Part shown: piece after piece, positions 24,847 to 33,153 of the stretch
Layout of the letters: each line of letters starts with the position of its first letter
Position numbering within the stretch: position 1 is the first letter of the stretch
Assembly (NCBI GenBank): GCA_017469945.1
Contig: JAFUFI010000019.1
Span: 1-64,000 of the forward strand
DNA length: 64,000 nucleotides
Direction of reading: 5' to 3'
Source: Lachnospiraceae bacterium
Lineage (GTDB): Bacteria; Bacillota; Clostridia; Lachnospirales; Lachnospiraceae
The notes under the pieces: generated by a model
Told to the model about the DNA's origin: nothing
Databases searched by the model: none
Seen by the model: the letters and a program-made list of their open reading frames with translations, nothing else
Made by a program: the position numbers and the translations under genes

Positions 24847-25623
24847 TTAAGCGTAGGGATCCGTAAAATCCCTATCTACATTCTTATAGATCACATACCC
24901 GTCAATATGCATATATTCCTCAAGCCCATAGTCCGAAGGTTCGCCCGCTATGGGCTTTTCTTCGTCCAAAACTATATAGTGGCAGCTAAAATCGTCAGCC
25001 GCCTCCCCCATATCTTTTGCATCAATCGTAGGCTTTTCAAGGATTTCGCGTATCCGCTGAAAGCTTCCCTCTTCCCCGGCGTAGTTTAAATCATCCCAGC
25101 CGTAGGGCATTACGATAAGGGGCGTATACTGCCTTACGTAGACCAGCATCTCCTTCGGAAAAGCCACCTGAACTTCTCTTCCCTGTATTACAAGGGCGTC
25201 GCAAATATCTGCTACTTCCTGCGGGACGTGGTATTCATTCTCCGCTATGGAAAACCTCGTATCTGTATAGATAAGCCTTCCGCCAAGGATTATAAGCGCA
25301 AGCGCTCCGGCAAGGGCAAAGGCCTTTGCCTTTCCCTTTAGCTTTATTATCGGCTCCGTTACCGCCGCCGCCAGGGTAATGCTTATCGGCAGAATCCAAA
25401 GGAGTCTGTAGTACACCTCATCATCCGCGAACCTTTCCATCGCCATCGCCGTAACGGGGAGTAGGAAGATGATAAGTACGATAAGCGGCATATAGACAAA
25501 AAGTATCCGCCTCTCCTTCCTCTTTTCCGTAACAAAAAGGTAAACCAGCGCTACAAGGTAGTAGATGAAGATAAGTCCCCATCCGATATATGAAGTTAAA
25601 TGCGAAACCACTGTGCTCCACAT
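24847..25623 (-). CDS. Membrane protein resembling the C-terminal part of a DUF6077-like GT-C protein
   Basis: A 258-residue protein with four or five hydrophobic helices in the first 150 residues, including FADDEVYYRLLWILPI, then a soluble ~110-residue tail. The VYYRLLW-LP segment resembles the second half of large polytopic proteins of the DUF6077 type. The upstream gene looks like the first half. The two are separated by 71 AT-rich bases with several stop codons. This gene has its own ribosome site (GAGGA), so it is probably expressed as a separate polypeptide. Family assignment is tentative. Confidence 0.5.
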   Translation of the reverse strand: MWSTVVSHLTSYIGWGLIFIYYLVALVYLFVTEKRKERRILFVYMPLIVLIIFLLPVTAMAMERFADDEVYYRLLWILPISITLAAAVTEPIIKLKGKAKAFALAGALALIILGGRLIYTDTRFSIAENEYHVPQEVADICDALVIQGREVQVAFPKEMLVYVRQYTPLIVMPYGWDDLNYAGEEGSFQRIREILEKPTIDAKDMGEAADDFSCHYIVLDEEKPIAGEPSDYGLEEYMHIDGYVIYKNVDRDFTDPYA

Positions 25624-25694
25624 ATATATTCCTCATTTATTTCAAATCTAAAGCACAAAGCTCTAAAAATGTTATTCAAATAGCTTTACCATTA

Positions 25695-26858
25695 CTATAA
25701 TTTCAAATACATAAACGCAAATACCGCGCAGGGCACGCAGCTTATCGCCATCGGCAGAAAGTGCCTTATCTTTTTAAACATAATTGCCCCGAGTACGGCG
25801 CAGATAAATACAGGTACCGCGCAAAGGAGCGCTCCCAGTGTGCTGCAAAGACATCCGGATACGTTAAGTGTAAAGAGCAGTATATAAAGCCTGAAATCAA
25901 TCTTTTTGTTCTCGCCAAGGCTCTTTAAGATCAGGAAAAGCGCAAGGATTAATCCGGGTAGGATCATCGAAGCGATCGTTGCCTTGCCCTCCCTTATCCT
26001 GGTCATAAAGAACTTCTCCGGAGTCATATAAGAAGTAAAACCGAAAAGGTTCAAAAAGCATATAAGTAGCATAAATACAGGAAGATACTTCTTGTTCTTT
26101 CCTAAGATTGTCCTACCTATAAGTGCAAATTCACCGTAAGTAAGTAGCAGATGCACCGGCGGCAAGACTACATGGGACAGGCTCGTAGCATTTAGTCCGG
26201 TAAATACAGAGATAAAAGCAAGCCATAAAGGAAAAGGCGCAAGTCCGTGCCTAAAGTCCCCACCGGTATAAGCTCCCGTATAAGGTATTCTCTCGTAGAA
26301 AGGTACTCCCGCCGCCGAGCTTACCGCCTCAGTAACGTAGAACGCGTCGTCAACTTCCATATAGGCCAGAAAAACCTGTAAGAAGGCCTGGATTACAATC
26401 AAAGCAACGACTACTATCGCTATAACCCTTAGCATCTTTTCGTTCCTGCCGCCAATATCTACGACTTGGGCTGGTTTTTCACTTGAAGCTAAAGTCCCTT
26501 CGCTTTCACTATTAATCCTCCAGCCCTTGTACAGAGCATCCTCTCCCCGCTTTTTATTTAGGATCATCCCCACCACGCAAAGCACTACCGAGACCAAAAC
26601 AACAATCCCAACCCCGACCAGATATTCCTTCCGCAGCGCCTGTATCCTCTCGCTCTTAAGTACAAGCCTTACCGCTATCGGCTGGAAGATGCACCACAAA
26701 AGGAGCTGACCGAAAAACCAGCTCCAGATGATATCAAAAAATATGCGCTTTTTCTCTTCGCCGCCTAAGCTTTTAAAAGGTACGATAAACCCCATCCCCG
26801 CTACAATCGGAAGTAGGGTAAGCATTAAAAGCGCGGCGCAGGTGTTAAGAAAGTTCAT
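25695..26858 (-). CDS. Polytopic membrane protein, N-terminal part of DUF6077-like GT-C protein
   Basis: A 387-residue protein with about nine hydrophobic helices. The loop after the fourth carries MEVDDAFYV (~residue 169), an acidic pair typical of GT-C enzymes, and later GAYTGGDFRHGLAPFPLW. The protein stops right after a membrane helix, which suggests that the next gene supplies the remainder. ATG at 26858 is chosen over a GTG four codons upstream; both overlap the end of the previous gene. Role: probable sugar transfer from a polyprenyl-phosphate donor. Substrates are unknown. Confidence 0.5.
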   Translation of the reverse strand: MNFLNTCAALLMLTLLPIVAGMGFIVPFKSLGGEEKKRIFFDIIWSWFFGQLLLWCIFQPIAVRLVLKSERIQALRKEYLVGVGIVVLVSVVLCVVGMILNKKRGEDALYKGWRINSESEGTLASSEKPAQVVDIGGRNEKMLRVIAIVVVALIVIQAFLQVFLAYMEVDDAFYVTEAVSSAAGVPFYERIPYTGAYTGGDFRHGLAPFPLWLAFISVFTGLNATSLSHVVLPPVHLLLTYGEFALIGRTILGKNKKYLPVFMLLICFLNLFGFTSYMTPEKFFMTRIREGKATIASMILPGLILALFLILKSLGENKKIDFRLYILLFTLNVSGCLCSTLGALLCAVPVFICAVLGAIMFKKIRHFLPMAISCVPCAVFAFMYLKL

Positions 26859-28260
26859 TTTTTCCGCCACCTTCGTCTATAGAAAAAAGTATAAGCGTAA
26901 GCCAAAGGACAGTCGTAAAGCCCGCCTGCTTGTAATCGTAAACGCAGCTTCCCCTGAAAGTCCCGGCTATAGTGTAAAGTACGCCGAGGATCAGCAAGAT
27001 TATTACAGGATTACTGATTCCTTTTTTTACTCTAAAGTAGGCTATCGCCCTAAGAAGAAGCAATACCGCCGCTATCATAAGTGAAGCCGCAAACCAAAAG
27101 AGGCTATAGTCCATATAGTACTTTGAAAGGACCGGTGCATTTCGCGTAAAAATATCGTAATTTCGTATCGTGTACGACAAAAAGTTGCTCTCAGATAAAA
27201 GCTTTCTTACAATTACAGGGGCGATCATATATCCGGCAAAGTCAGCTGACACATCGTGAAGCAGCTCTCCCGGTGAAGTCTCTAAAGTCTCCTTTACCAT
27301 ACTAAGGTAAAACTTATTAGCTTCCTTCCGGCCAAGCTTCGTCTCGATAATAGGCTCCGCAAGGGTCTTAACCGCCTCTCTTTCGGCGATTACCTTTTCA
27401 ATATTGTCCTCCCCGATTATCTGAAGTACGTAAAACCTTATATTTCCGGCCTCGGATATTTCCCTCCAGGCTACGCGGTCAAAGAGGCTTACCGCCACGC
27501 CTCTCTTAGGAAGAGAAGGATTTTCTCTGTCAGCCGTAAGACTATAGACCCCAAGGGTAATTACGATAAAGCTAAGGATTATAAATATCGGATATTTTAA
27601 AGCTTTCGCGTCTATCCTTCGGATATATTTAAAGGCCTTTACGGAGATTACGATTACAGGCAAAGCCCCGATTATCAGATATTTCCACTCCGTCAGCGCC
27701 GCCAGCATCCAAAAAAGGCAGACTCTTCCGATCTCGATGCTAAAAAGCCTTCCGCTGCAAAGGCTTAAGCTCTCGAAACTTTCCTTAAAAAAAGAAAGTT
27801 CAAGAAGGAAAAAGCTAAGGGCCAAGGAAGCGCTCAGCACAGCCATATTTATCTGCATCATAAAAGGAAAAGTCGCTATTACAAGGCCTCCAAATATGTA
27901 CATATACCTAGGGTATCTGTCCTCTTCGCTTTTCTTCTTCCCAAATGCCGATAAAAACTTTGTCCCCGCAAAAACCATCAGCGTAATCTGTAATAAATAT
28001 ACCGCCGATTGCCAGGGAAACTTTAGAGCCGTAGAAAGGAGCCTAAAGAGCAGTACTACCGCCGGGTATAAGACTCCCGTATAGGTATCGCAAATAAATG
28101 TCCCGGAGGTATATACGTTTTTTGCCGTCTCTCCGAACATCGGGATATAGGTCAGGTTCTTTACAGCGTAGATAAGTCCAAGGATGACTTGCACCCCAAA
28201 GCCTATAAGTATTAATTTTCCAAGGATCCCCGTTACGACTTTTTTACTGCCGCTCTTCAT
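26845..28260 (-). CDS. Polytopic membrane protein, unassigned (GT-C-like)
   Basis: A 471-residue protein with about ten hydrophobic helices. The first external loop contains GTFICDTYTGVLYP. A polar loop of ~95 residues between the seventh and eighth helices (~260-355) contains RVAWREISEAGN. The last helices precede a short GGGKNELS tail. Overall shape is that of lipid-sugar-dependent glycosyltransferases. No family could be named. It overlaps the downstream gene by 14 bp and starts 3 bp after the aminotransferase stop, so it belongs to the same transcript. Confidence 0.5.
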   Translation of the reverse strand: MKSGSKKVVTGILGKLILIGFGVQVILGLIYAVKNLTYIPMFGETAKNVYTSGTFICDTYTGVLYPAVVLLFRLLSTALKFPWQSAVYLLQITLMVFAGTKFLSAFGKKKSEEDRYPRYMYIFGGLVIATFPFMMQINMAVLSASLALSFFLLELSFFKESFESLSLCSGRLFSIEIGRVCLFWMLAALTEWKYLIIGALPVIVISVKAFKYIRRIDAKALKYPIFIILSFIVITLGVYSLTADRENPSLPKRGVAVSLFDRVAWREISEAGNIRFYVLQIIGEDNIEKVIAEREAVKTLAEPIIETKLGRKEANKFYLSMVKETLETSPGELLHDVSADFAGYMIAPVIVRKLLSESNFLSYTIRNYDIFTRNAPVLSKYYMDYSLFWFAASLMIAAVLLLLRAIAYFRVKKGISNPVIILLILGVLYTIAGTFRGSCVYDYKQAGFTTVLWLTLILFSIDEGGGKNELS

Positions 28261-28263
28261 ATT

Positions 28264-29394
28264 TTACGCGCCGTAAAACTCTTTTACTTTATCGCAGATA
28301 TAGTCTACCTGCTCCGGCTTAAGACCGTAGTACATAGGAAGTCTTGCAAGTCTCTCGCTCTCTTTTGTCGTATATTCGTCCGCTCCGTTAAATCTTCCGA
28401 ACTTAAGTCCCGCGGGAGCGGTATGGAGAGGTATGTAGTGGAATACCGCTAAGATATCGTTTGCCTTAAGGTGTGCAATAAGGGCAGTCCTCTCTTCAAG
28501 GTCCTTCGCCTTAATATAAAACATATGTGCATTGTGCTCGCATCCTTCGGGAACGGTGGGAAGCTCGATCTTTCCGGCCTCTTTCAGCCCCGAGAGATTC
28601 TCGTAATATCTGTTCCAGCTTGCCTTTCTGTCCTCATTTATCTTGTCGGCGATCTCGAGCTGGGAATAGAGGTAAGCGGCGTTCATATCGCTGGGAAGGT
28701 AGCTTGAGCCGTGGTTAACCCAGGTGTATTTGTCAATCTGGCCACGGAAAAACTTGCTCCTGTTTGTTCCCTTTTCGCGAAGGATCTCCGCGTCCTCGAT
28801 ATCCTTTTCATCTCTTATAAGAAGAGCTCCGCCTTCACCCATACTGTAGTTCTTGGTCTCGTGGAAAGAGAAAGCTCCGAAGTTTCCGATCGTTCCGAGA
28901 GCTTTTCCTTTATAGGAAGCCATTACGCCCTGGGCCGCATCCTCGATTACGTAGAGGTTATACTTCTTCGCAATCTCCATGATTTTGTCCATCTCACAGG
29001 CTACTCCGGCGTAGTGGACAGGTACGATTGCCTTAGTCTTTTCTGTAATAGCCGCCTCGATCTTGTTTTCGTCGATATTCATGGTATCGGGACGGATATC
29101 TACAAATACGGGGGTTGCGCCTCTAAGTACGAATGCATCCGCTGTGGATACAAAGGTAAAGGAGGGCATTATAACCTCATCCCCGGGTTTTATATCGCAA
29201 AGAAGCGCCGCAAGCTCCGTAGCGTGAGTGCAAGAGGTTGTAAGAAGGGCCTTTCTCGTCCCCGTTCTTTCCTCAATCCATGCGTTACACTTTTTCGTAT
29301 AAGCTCCGTCTCCGCAGATTTTCTGGTTTTTAACACACTCCTGTATGTAGTCCATCGCCGTCTCTACAAAGGGCGGCACATTAAAGTTGATCAT
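28264..29394 (-). CDS. wecE: dTDP-4-amino-4,6-dideoxygalactose transaminase (WecE/RffA)
   Basis: A 376-residue PLP aminotransferase of the DegT family. It follows E. coli WecE closely through its length: start INFNVPPF, GDEVIMPSFTFVSTADAFV, VPVHYAGVACEMD, EDAAQGVMASYKG, the PLP-Lys in FSFHETKNYSMGEGG, and REKGTNRSKFFRGQ. WecE converts dTDP-4-keto-6-deoxyglucose to dTDP-Fuc4N. No acetyltransferase WecD is adjacent, though a GNAT lies at 37359-37919. An AGGAGA ribosome site precedes the ATG. Confidence 0.93.
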   Translation of the reverse strand: MINFNVPPFVETAMDYIQECVKNQKICGDGAYTKKCNAWIEERTGTRKALLTTSCTHATELAALLCDIKPGDEVIMPSFTFVSTADAFVLRGATPVFVDIRPDTMNIDENKIEAAITEKTKAIVPVHYAGVACEMDKIMEIAKKYNLYVIEDAAQGVMASYKGKALGTIGNFGAFSFHETKNYSMGEGGALLIRDEKDIEDAEILREKGTNRSKFFRGQIDKYTWVNHGSSYLPSDMNAAYLYSQLEIADKINEDRKASWNRYYENLSGLKEAGKIELPTVPEGCEHNAHMFYIKAKDLEERTALIAHLKANDILAVFHYIPLHTAPAGLKFGRFNGADEYTTKESERLARLPMYYGLKPEQVDYICDKVKEFYGA

Positions 29395-29494
29395 TTCTTG
29401 TCTCCTGAAATTCCTGGTTTTTATGTGTTTACAGCTTAACAGTTGCTTTTATTGTCATTTGTATAGCTTTTGGTCTTGGTTTATGATCTTGTTT

Positions 29495-30421
29495 TTACTG
29501 CCTCTCGTCAGTCCGATTGCTGATTATATATCTCGGTCTTCCCTTTACTTCCTCGTAAACCCTTGCGAGGTAGTTTCCGATGATCCCGAGGCTTATAAGT
29601 ATCAGCCCCCCGATTATAAGAAGGAGCAGTATAACCGTTGTAAATCCACTGACCGCGGTTCCCATTATAAATCTTATAAGAGTATGAATACCGATCCCTA
29701 TGGCGAATACTACGAAAACCATTCCTATAAAGCTTACTATTTTTAAGGGAAAGGTCGTAAAGCTTGTAACGTTTGAGATCGCGTATCTTATAAGGCTTCC
29801 CGTAGACCACTTGCTTTCGCCGAATTGTCTTTCCTGTACGTCGTAGTAAACCTTTACGGTCTTAAATCCGACCCAAAAGCTCAGGGCCCTAAAGAAGGTA
29901 TCCTTTTCGGGGAGAGCCACAAGGGTGTCAACGACTTTTCTGTCAAGGAGCTTAAAGTCCGAAGAAGCCTTCATATCCATCTTTATAAGTCCGGACATTA
30001 TCCCGTAAAAGACGCTTGTCGTAAAGCGGTGCATAGGGCTTTCTTTTCCCCTCGAGGACTTTATACCCTCTACTACCTCGGCGCCCTTTTTCCACTCTTC
30101 GAACATCTCGAGGACTACCTCCGGCGGATGCTGAAGGTCGCAGTCCATTACGACCGTTGCCTTTCCTCTTGAAAGCTCAAGGCCCGCAAAGATAGCGGCT
30201 TCTTTTCCGAAATTTCTCGAAAACTCCGCCCCCCTTACTCTTGTATCCTTTTCCGCAATCTTGCAGATATTGGTATAGGTCTCGTCCCTCGAGCCGTCGC
30301 TTATAAAGATAAGCTCGAAGTCGATGCCTTGTTCAGTAAGCATCCCGGAAAGGACATTGTATGTATTTTCGATGTTCTGCTCTTCATTGTAGGAGGGCAG
30401 TATTATTGATAGCTGAGGCAA
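29495..30421 (-). CDS. GtrB/ArnC-like polyprenyl-phosphate glycosyltransferase
   Basis: A 308-residue enzyme. The GT-A domain runs SIILPSYNEEQNIENTY to ~230 with the DxD-type MDCDLQHPP (~94). Two C-terminal membrane helices (~235-255 and 267-290) and a basic tail follow. This is the DPM1/GtrB architecture that makes undecaprenyl-phosphate-sugar on the cytoplasmic face. It should feed the GtrII-like enzyme immediately upstream in the operon. The start is a TTG, supported by GGAGGAGAG about 7 bases before it. Confidence 0.9.
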   Translation of the reverse strand: MPQLSIILPSYNEEQNIENTYNVLSGMLTEQGIDFELIFISDGSRDETYTNICKIAEKDTRVRGAEFSRNFGKEAAIFAGLELSRGKATVVMDCDLQHPPEVVLEMFEEWKKGAEVVEGIKSSRGKESPMHRFTTSVFYGIMSGLIKMDMKASSDFKLLDRKVVDTLVALPEKDTFFRALSFWVGFKTVKVYYDVQERQFGESKWSTGSLIRYAISNVTSFTTFPLKIVSFIGMVFVVFAIGIGIHTLIRFIMGTAVSGFTTVILLLLIIGGLILISLGIIGNYLARVYEEVKGRPRYIISNRTDERQ

Positions 30422-30494
30422 ATTCTCTCCTCCATATTCAGGCAGCTTGTCGGGCGTATTAATTGCGTCTTTATCGCATTTTATCCCGTCCTTA

Positions 30495-32228
30495 TCACTT
30501 GCCGTATTTTTCTCTTAATCCGTAATCTATATTCTCCGTCTTTACGTAGATTGTTCCGTCTACAAGCTTTACCGAAGTTTTCCCCGGGAAACTGTCCATA
30601 AGAACGTATTCTTCGCTGTTATAGATCTCGCCGATCTTTTCGCCGCTTATAATATTAAGGTCGGCGCCGAGATATGCCTTGAAAAAATGCTTATAATCCG
30701 CTCCCTTGTAGCAAAGATAATCCCCCGAAAGCCCGATAAGATTATCCGTAACCCCCTCCGTAAGGTCGGCTTTTGGATACTGATCCTCGCTGACAACGCC
30801 TATCATCGCGATCGGAATTCCGGGGTAATAACCGTCAGTCTGTTCTATACGATCAAGGAGTCTCTCGCAATAAGCGTAGGTTCGCTCGTATTTTTTTTGT
30901 AAATTCGAATAGCCGATATTGTCGGTTACGATATAGCAAAATGCTATTACACAGCCAAGTACCGGTATAAGCCAGGTTACAAGCTTAACAAAGCTTTCCC
31001 TGCCTGCCGCAGCCGCGTAGTACTCCGGCTTGTACGCCAGAAGGTCGCAAAGCGCGATAAGGATGATCGGGATAAGTACCCATTGGTATCGCATTATGGC
31101 GTGGTACGTTACATCTCCCATTACGATCATAACAACATTCGACGCTACGGGATATATCAAAGCGATAAGGATTATAGCTATATATAAAACAGGGCTCTTA
31201 TACCACTTTTTCTTTATTATCTCTCTTAAAAGGAGCATTAACGCCGCTCCGGTTAAGATTCCAAGGGCTATCCAGACAAATATGTTCGGGGCAAGGACCT
31301 TTGACTTTACGCTAAAGACTGCAAAATCTTTATAAGCGGATACTATCTTCGAAACAAGTCCGGCGCTTGCCGCCCCGGATGCCCGGGAAGCTACTTGCTC
31401 CGCAGCAGATCCTGCCGCATTGGCTCCCTGCGCCGCTCTTAAGGCTATGGAATCCGCTCCCTGATAGGAAGCAAGTTCCAGCCCTCTTACTTTAAGGAGG
31501 ACTTTTAAGATTACAAAATATAATCCGCCCCCCAGGATTCCCATGTATAAAAATCTCAGGATCTTAAATATCTTGGTTTTAGCATTATCTTCGGGTTCCC
31601 TGCCTTTCCCCTTATCAGGATCGCCGGTAGCGTTTGAAATAACGCTTTTTCCATCCTCTCCCATAAGTATCAGCAAAGCCGCATACATAGAAAGTATTAC
31701 AGCAACGGGCAGATAAGCCTGATATGTACCTAAGCTGAAAGCGAGAAGAACCGCTCCCCCTATAAAGCCAAACCTGTATTTTTGCGTAAAATATACAGCC
31801 GCTACAGCCATCAAAAGCCCCAGCATATATCCGTCCATCGTAAAGACATAGGCAAAGGTTGAAGCCAGCGCTGGGAACGTCGCCATCAAAGCTCCGATCA
31901 CGATAGCGGAATACTTATTTCTTATCTTCAAAACCGCGCAGGTAAGAGCTGCGGCAATCCCGATATAAAATATACTTAAGACTCCGATAAGCCAAGGAAG
32001 AGCAAAATAGCTCGAAATCCCACAGACCGCGGCCAAAAACCATCTTCCCGCCACGATATTATCAAGATCTGAGTAAAGGTATCTCAGTCCGTCATGGTTC
32101 GGGAAATCCCCGGTCATAACTACCATATGAGCCAATAGTCCGAAAATAAGAGCTGAGAAAAAGGCCCCCTTTGTAACCGAACTTATTTCATCTTTTAAAT
32201 TTTCCATTGCCCGGTTAAAATTTTTCAC
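30495..32228 (-). CDS. GtrII-like membrane glycosyltransferase
   Basis: A 577-residue protein with about twelve helices. It matches the GtrII pattern: DFPNHDGLRYLYSD in the first external loop, then GRWFLAAVCGI, and a long Ala-rich loop (~residues 255-285). GtrII enzymes transfer a sugar from undecaprenyl-phosphate to a surface polymer. The GtrB-like gene follows in the same operon. GTG start overlaps the SGNH stop as GTGA, with GGGAGAG 8 bases upstream, so the two genes are translationally coupled. The C-terminal ~120 residues are soluble. Confidence 0.82.
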   Translation of the reverse strand: MKNFNRAMENLKDEISSVTKGAFFSALIFGLLAHMVVMTGDFPNHDGLRYLYSDLDNIVAGRWFLAAVCGISSYFALPWLIGVLSIFYIGIAAALTCAVLKIRNKYSAIVIGALMATFPALASTFAYVFTMDGYMLGLLMAVAAVYFTQKYRFGFIGGAVLLAFSLGTYQAYLPVAVILSMYAALLILMGEDGKSVISNATGDPDKGKGREPEDNAKTKIFKILRFLYMGILGGGLYFVILKVLLKVRGLELASYQGADSIALRAAQGANAAGSAAEQVASRASGAASAGLVSKIVSAYKDFAVFSVKSKVLAPNIFVWIALGILTGAALMLLLREIIKKKWYKSPVLYIAIILIALIYPVASNVVMIVMGDVTYHAIMRYQWVLIPIILIALCDLLAYKPEYYAAAAGRESFVKLVTWLIPVLGCVIAFCYIVTDNIGYSNLQKKYERTYAYCERLLDRIEQTDGYYPGIPIAMIGVVSEDQYPKADLTEGVTDNLIGLSGDYLCYKGADYKHFFKAYLGADLNIISGEKIGEIYNSEEYVLMDSFPGKTSVKLVDGTIYVKTENIDYGLREKYGK

Positions 32229-33088
32229 TTTAAAAACTCTCCCATATACTCTGCCAGCAATCTTGAAGCAGCTTCGTTAGGATGAAGCCCTTCGCAGGTA
32301 TACTCTAAAACCGTTTCTTCTTTTGTATTATCGTAAGCTTCGGACAGGTCGATGAAACCAACTTCCATCTCATCAGCTACGCTTTTTTGCACATCTCTGT
32401 AAACGTCTATCGTTCCGCCCCCAAAGTCCTTTTGGGAGGCCGAGATATACTTTCCGTCTTCAAGATACCAGGTAACCGGCGGAGCAGCAACCACTATCCT
32501 AACCGACGGATACATTTCTTTAAAGCTTTTAATCACGCTCCTAAGCGCCCCCTCGTAGGAGTACTCGTCGTACTTTCCGTACTGTGCCTTAGCGGGGATG
32601 GCGCTGTGGTAATCGTTTAAAAGACTTTCTATAACGATTACATCCGCCCCGGAAATATCTGTCTTTTCAAGGTTCTTTACCCTGTCTTTAAAGTATCCTA
32701 AAGCGTTCCCGGAAATTTCGGCATTTATCTGGTATCTGAAATCCCCGGCCTTTATCGCCCTCGTCAAAGCTGCAAGGCAGTAGGCATCGCGGCTTTGAGA
32801 AAGTCTTCCGTCCCTGTCAAGATAGGCAAGGCAGCTTCCTCCGAAGGATGCGTCAAACACCCTTACTCCGAGGCTTTCTTCCAGATTGCTTGCAACTGAA
32901 TTTTCATCCTGCCAAAAAGCAAACATACTATCCCCAAAGAGAATAACCTTTGGTTTCTCCGATGAATAATCCGCCGCCTTTTCCTTCTTCATAAAGCTTC
33001 CGAAGATTACAAGGAAGGCGATAAGCGCAATGCAAAGCTCTACTACGGTAAGAACGGATATTGATTTTTTAGTATTTTCCTTACTCAA
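32225..33088 (-). CDS. Membrane-anchored SGNH hydrolase
   Basis: A 287-residue protein with one N-terminal helix (~12-30), then an SGNH domain with block I VILFGDSMFAFW (Ser about 54), a block II Gly in FGGSCLAYL, block III Asn in SLLNDYH, and block V CEGLHPNEA. The usual block V Asp is Glu here, a conservative change. It probably adds or removes acyl groups on the external glycan. The start is a TTG with no clear ribosome site; the next Met lies after the anchor helix, so TTG is kept. Translation is coupled to the GtrII-like gene. Confidence 0.8.
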   Translation of the reverse strand: MSKENTKKSISVLTVVELCIALIAFLVIFGSFMKKEKAADYSSEKPKVILFGDSMFAFWQDENSVASNLEESLGVRVFDASFGGSCLAYLDRDGRLSQSRDAYCLAALTRAIKAGDFRYQINAEISGNALGYFKDRVKNLEKTDISGADVIVIESLLNDYHSAIPAKAQYGKYDEYSYEGALRSVIKSFKEMYPSVRIVVAAPPVTWYLEDGKYISASQKDFGGGTIDVYRDVQKSVADEMEVGFIDLSEAYDNTKEETVLEYTCEGLHPNEAASRLLAEYMGEFLK

Positions 33089-33153
33089 ATCTGTTTTACC
33101 AAATCAAAATCAAAATATCTTATTTAAATCTATTTTAAATCTATTTTTGAGAC

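Noticed and set aside
33089..33153. Repeated tttaaatctatttt near the SGNH start as a regulatory repeat
   Set aside because: Simple AT-rich near-repeat without symmetry or promoter match; most likely composition.
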